From Stercorarius parasiticus (Eukaryota > Chordata > Aves > Charadriiformes > Stercorariidae): DNA of 64,000 nt. The stretch spans positions 652,903-716,902 of the forward strand of contig VWZL01002517.1 in assembly GCA_013396915.1 (NCBI GenBank), given 5' to 3'. A program made the position numbers and the translations under genes. The notes beneath the pieces are model-generated. The model saw only the letters and a list, made by a program, of their open reading frames with translations. It was not told the DNA's origin and did not search any database. Below are positions 60,286 through 64,000 of this stretch, piece by piece (the first letter of the stretch is position 1; the number at the start of each line of letters is the position of its first letter).

Positions 60286-62216
60286 GAAGCAGCCCCAAGT
60301 GCCGTTTCACCAAGAGGATGCTGGAGAGTCTGGGGTCCCGTTCCTCCAGCTCCTTCCACATCCTGCAGGGGTGGGAGGAGAGATCCCGACCTCCCCAAGG
60401 CTCAGTAACAACCAGGATCTGCATCCCTGGGCAGTTCAGCTGCATCCTTGTGTGACTTCCCCAAGGCACAGGACATCTTCCTGCCCCCTCCCCAGGCCGG
60501 TCCCTCTCCACGGGGACCCCCTGGCCAGGCAGCCGGCGCCCAGAGGATGCTGCTGCAAGGAGGGACAGGGTGAGGAGGTCATCGGTGCTCAGCCTTGCCT
60601 CGCCTCTCCCCCCAAGGGGAACACCTTTATTTCCAGGAGCTATTTCAAAGCGGGAGCAGGGTGTCGTGGTGGCCTTTTTTATATGGGATAAAGCAGGCAG
60701 GGTAAATCCTGTGATTTGCCACCTGGGAGCAAGAGCTCCCGTTGCTAAAAGGATAATGTTTGTTTCAGAAAGCGCCGCATCAGTCTGATGGTTGCATCGT
60801 GAGACATGGTTTGGTGCTCCGTGGGTTAATCACTCAGAGTTTCAGGTTTCATTTGGTGACCATTGATTTTTCTTTCTAATTCACATGTCTCGAATAATGT
60901 TTGTCAGTGTAAAGTTGAAAGAAAAATGAAAAATTAGGGACATTTTTAGTTTGGCTGACAAGGCACTACAGGCGTGATGAGAGCTCTAAACATGTAAGTA
61001 ATCCCAGGTTAATGATCTCATTCTCACCTAGACAAATCGCGAGGCAAATCCTGGAATACTTATTCACTGCTGAAATAGTAGAGGGGTGCCAGAGTTGTCT
61101 TCCCAGAAAGCTGCGATACAAACCAAAATCTTCCACGGTGGCACTTTAAAGTGGTACTGCCTTTTTTGTTGGTTCTGCAATATTCATATTTTACTGTAGA
61201 ATAGGTATCTTAAAAGATTTTTATATTATTTATTGTTTGTAAGTTGGGAATTAATTTACGTGTATCAGTGCAAGGAAGTCCCAATGGGCGAGGCTCTTGC
61301 TAGGAAAAGGTTATTTGTAATGACCAAATTCGTCACTGTTTGGAATATCATAAAGGTCACAATAGAAGGTTTTCACTTGCTTTAAATAAAATTCTGTATT
61401 TTAAAACAGAAATGTGCTTAACTTTCATTTCATAGAAATATCAAACCTGTTTGCACTATAATTTACTTTTTGAGCTCTTGACATTTACCCAGCTGCCTGT
61501 CTTTGGAGAACAATCTCTTGATTTGGCCGGGAAGCGCTGGCGAGAAACTGTCATTTACAAATGAGCGCCCCATGCTGTGGGGAGTGCCCGGACCCCCGTG
61601 GTGGGCGGTGACCGGGGAAGCGCCAGCCTGTCCCCCCTGCCCCTGCCAGGGGACATTGCACTGGGCAGCCACCCAGTCCTCCCGGGGGGCACTGCTGCGT
61701 CCCACTAAGGAGCTGGTACTCCGCCAGCTGAATGGGATGACTTGCTGATTGGCAGGGTCGGCGAAGGAGGATGGGAGAAAAGGTGTGTCAATGGGGGAAA
61801 GGCCTGGAAGACCCCGTGTTACGTTTCATCCAGGGAACAGCAGCTTCTGTTTGTCACCCAGGGCCAGAGGGACACCCTGGGAGGGACATGAGCCACCGCC
61901 CGCTGCCTGGGAAGCCATGGCCCAGGGGGACCTTTTAAAATAATACTTTCTTTCCATGACAGACACGAAATACATTGCATTCTGCATCTTCTACCAGGTG
62001 GAGTTCAGGCCTCTACAAGCCATCAATGTTTGAGACCCACCATTTGCTACTTTTGTTCTCCAGCTGTTGAGGTCAAGTTGAAATTACGTCTTTTTGTGCT
62101 AACCGCTGGGTTTACAGCAGATTAAGCACTTTATCTACCTGCCATCATTATCTGAGCAGGACACTCGCACCCTTTGGCAGGCCCTGCAATGCTCGGCATC
62201 GGAGCCGGGGTGACAC
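60286..62216. other. Unique noncoding DNA
   Basis: GC-rich at 60290-60620 and 61540-61720, AT-rich at 60820-61440. The AT-rich part is single-copy-looking, with homeodomain-type words, and is a candidate conserved noncoding element on composition. No exon was recognised. Confidence 0.5.
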
Positions 62217-62244
62217 GGGGGGGGGGGGGGGGGNGGGAGGGGAT
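62217..62244 (+). repeat. Poly-G run with unresolved base
   Basis: Seventeen consecutive Gs (62217-62233), an N at 62234, then GGGAGGGG. It is prone to G-quadruplex formation and to sequencing slippage, which explains the N. The true length is uncertain. Confidence 0.95.
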
Positions 62245-64000
62245 CGGGGCCAGCGGAGGTGACTCGAGCAGCTCTGCTGTGGGAAACCGCTGCTCTTCAT
62301 CTCTTGACTGAATTATTTTTCCAGCAACCCGAGCCTTTTAAGTAACAGCCTTCCAAATTGCGTATCAGGGTATTGGAGGCGCATGCATCAGGGTTTAAAT
62401 TGCATTATCGATACAGGAATGTGCGCAGGGAGCACAGCCGCTCACAGCGCAGCCGGTGCTGTTTTAGGAGTAACAGTATTTAAAAGTGGATTAAGAAAGC
62501 AACAGAGTTAATGGGAGGCTTATTTAAACTGCGCAAGCAAACTGAGAGAATGGGATCAGTTCAAGTAGTTGCAGAAATACATCTGTGTAACGCTTCCATC
62601 CGCTAAGGAAGGAGAAGACAGAGGCATTATGCCACCACCCTGCCTGTCCAGTGCCGAAATAATGGTTGTTTTCTCAGGATACATGGGGGACAGTTGGAGG
62701 GTAACTACCAGCAGCTGCTAACTAACCCTTTCAAATGCCCATGCCTACACACTGGATTTGCTCCTGACCAGCTCTCCAAAGACAGGCCCTGCTGCTGCCT
62801 GGATGGGCTTTTGTCCTTCCTCTTCCTCCTCCTCCTGACCCAGAGCCACCAGACCAGGCTCATGCTCCTGTGAGAGGTGGTGGCATCTCCCGGCCATTGC
62901 CCTTCCCCTCTGGCCACCCGTTCCCTGTGGCCGCGAGGACACCCCGGGCGTGACAGCAGAAACACGGACATGGCTGAGAAAAGCCGTAAGAGGTGACAGC
63001 CCCTGACCGCAGCGTGACTGTCCCGCTCACAGCCAGCCGGGAAAATCACCCCTGGGCCCTGCTCCTCTTGCCTTTCAGCTCCAACCCCCCGGGCCCCCCC
63101 GAAGGTGGTCGTTGCATAAGGACCGGCCTCACGTGGGCCAGGAAGCCCCACCCAGCCCCAGGTGCTGGGCATCAGCCTCGTGAGGTGGGGACGGAGGGGT
63201 GGAGAGGGCGCTGGGGGCTTCGCGCTCTTCTTCTCAGGGCTGAGCCCAAAATGGGGAGCAGCTGCAGGGTGTTGCTCCTTGGGGTCGGTACGATAAATAG
63301 AGGGTTCTTTGTGCTGGAGCAAAACGCAACTGTGGAAACGAAGGACGTAAAGTAATGAAACTCGCTCAAAACTTCTGGAGGGTGAGTGCTGTACAGACTT
63401 ACATTTTTTTTATGCTGGCTGGACTGGTCTGGGGGCTCAGGAGGTTTCTGAATAATGGATAATGTTCAAACTGCCTTTTCCTTGCTTAAGGGGAACTTTT
63501 GCCAGTATGCACGAATGAGAGATGTAAGTAAAATGAAAGCTATCACCTCTTATTAAAAAAAAAAAGGTAGGATTGAGGCTGTGTTTTAGAATATACTTTT
63601 ATTATATAAACTTGTGAGGGATGTGTGTGCTGGCTGAATCGTTGTTCATTTTGCTGGAAAGATTATAAAACGTTAGTCTGTTTCTCTCCTGGTTTAACCT
63701 GCTGTGGCATTTGGGGAGATATATTGATTTGAGTTTAGGTGATATATAGTCCAGGAATTACATACGCATGTGTTATAATCTCAATTTAGTCATTACAGTG
63801 AACGTGTCATAAAGGATAAATAACTGAGGTCAAGCAGATGTATTCAGAATTGATTTGGAATTGGGTGCAACAAGTGATCCTCCAGGCTCTCACACACGGT
63901 TACTGATGGAGCTCAGCGCGAGACAGGGCGGTGTGTTTAAATTCAAACGTTGGGCACAAACCGATTTTCTGCTTATACTTTCATTGCCTCCAATGATCCC
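62245..64000. other. Unique noncoding DNA
   Basis: 62280-62620 and 63580-63850 are AT-rich and non-repetitive. 62750-63250 is GC-rich with overlapping frames on both strands (up to 205 codons on minus), without domains. No exon was recognised to the end of the window. Confidence 0.5.

Noticed and set aside
62705..63322. 205-codon minus-strand frame
   Set aside because: GC-rich block, antisense also open, no recognisable protein features.
1..64000. tRNA, rRNA and well-known microRNA genes
   Set aside because: No cloverleaf-like A/B box pair, ribosomal core or familiar microRNA seed hairpin was noticed by eye. A covariance-model scan was not possible, so absence is not proven.

Overview
The window is nuclear DNA from a bird. 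The main evidence is a set of CR1 LINE retrotransposon fragments with the avian CR1 3' end: two or so copies of an ATTCTATG/ATTCTGTG octamer preceded by the 'ggttggac..gat..ctgaaaggtcccttccaacc' type of 3' UTR. Old avian LTR sequence, small GC-rich blocks alternating with AT-rich DNA, and GC-rich minisatellites fit the same picture. The species cannot be named from this sequence. It is a draft assembly: there is an 87-base N gap at 36559-36645 and single Ns at 23814, 46506 and 62234. Three of these four breaks fall in repeats.

No confident protein-coding gene was found. The open reading frames are short, overlap on both strands, and concentrate in GC-rich or tandem-repeat DNA, as chance frames do. 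The one place that might hold a real exon is about 2859-3700 on the minus strand. It has two protein-like segments followed by a polyadenylation signal, but I do not recognise the protein. The window is best read as intergenic or intronic, resembling a gene desert with possible regulatory elements.

Layout. 1-5600 is mostly unique AT-rich DNA with the candidate minus-strand terminal exon. 5604-5918 is an old plus-strand CR1 reverse-transcriptase fragment. 5920-23600 is unique DNA with a few compact motif clusters: a TAAT/ATTA palindrome at 12891, a G-quadruplex-prone block at 18215, a duplicated octamer motif at 20510 and an inverted repeat at 22331. 23640-23813 holds two CR1 pieces in opposite orientation. 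30486-31256 is a minus-strand CR1 with decayed ORF2 coding sequence and an unusual extra tail. 34459 and 36466-36822 look like retroviral LTR sequence, the second a solo LTR broken by the N gap. 39168-39244 is a 77-bp pure purine tract. 46165-46671 is a 35/36-bp minisatellite with a higher-order repeat. 48613-48880 is a second G-rich degenerate repeat, abutting a CR1 at 48912-49093. Further CR1 copies lie at 51667-51897, 52944-53502, 57757-58010 and 60221-60285.

The most interesting observation is that the CR1 copies at 30613 and 49093 share about 128 bp of non-CR1 sequence beyond the normal CR1 terminus, in inverted orientation about 18.5 kb apart and with different 5' truncation points. This suggests a CR1 lineage carrying a 3'-transduced tail, or an inverted duplication. 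I see no new gene system, and the regulatory readings below are inference from motif content only.
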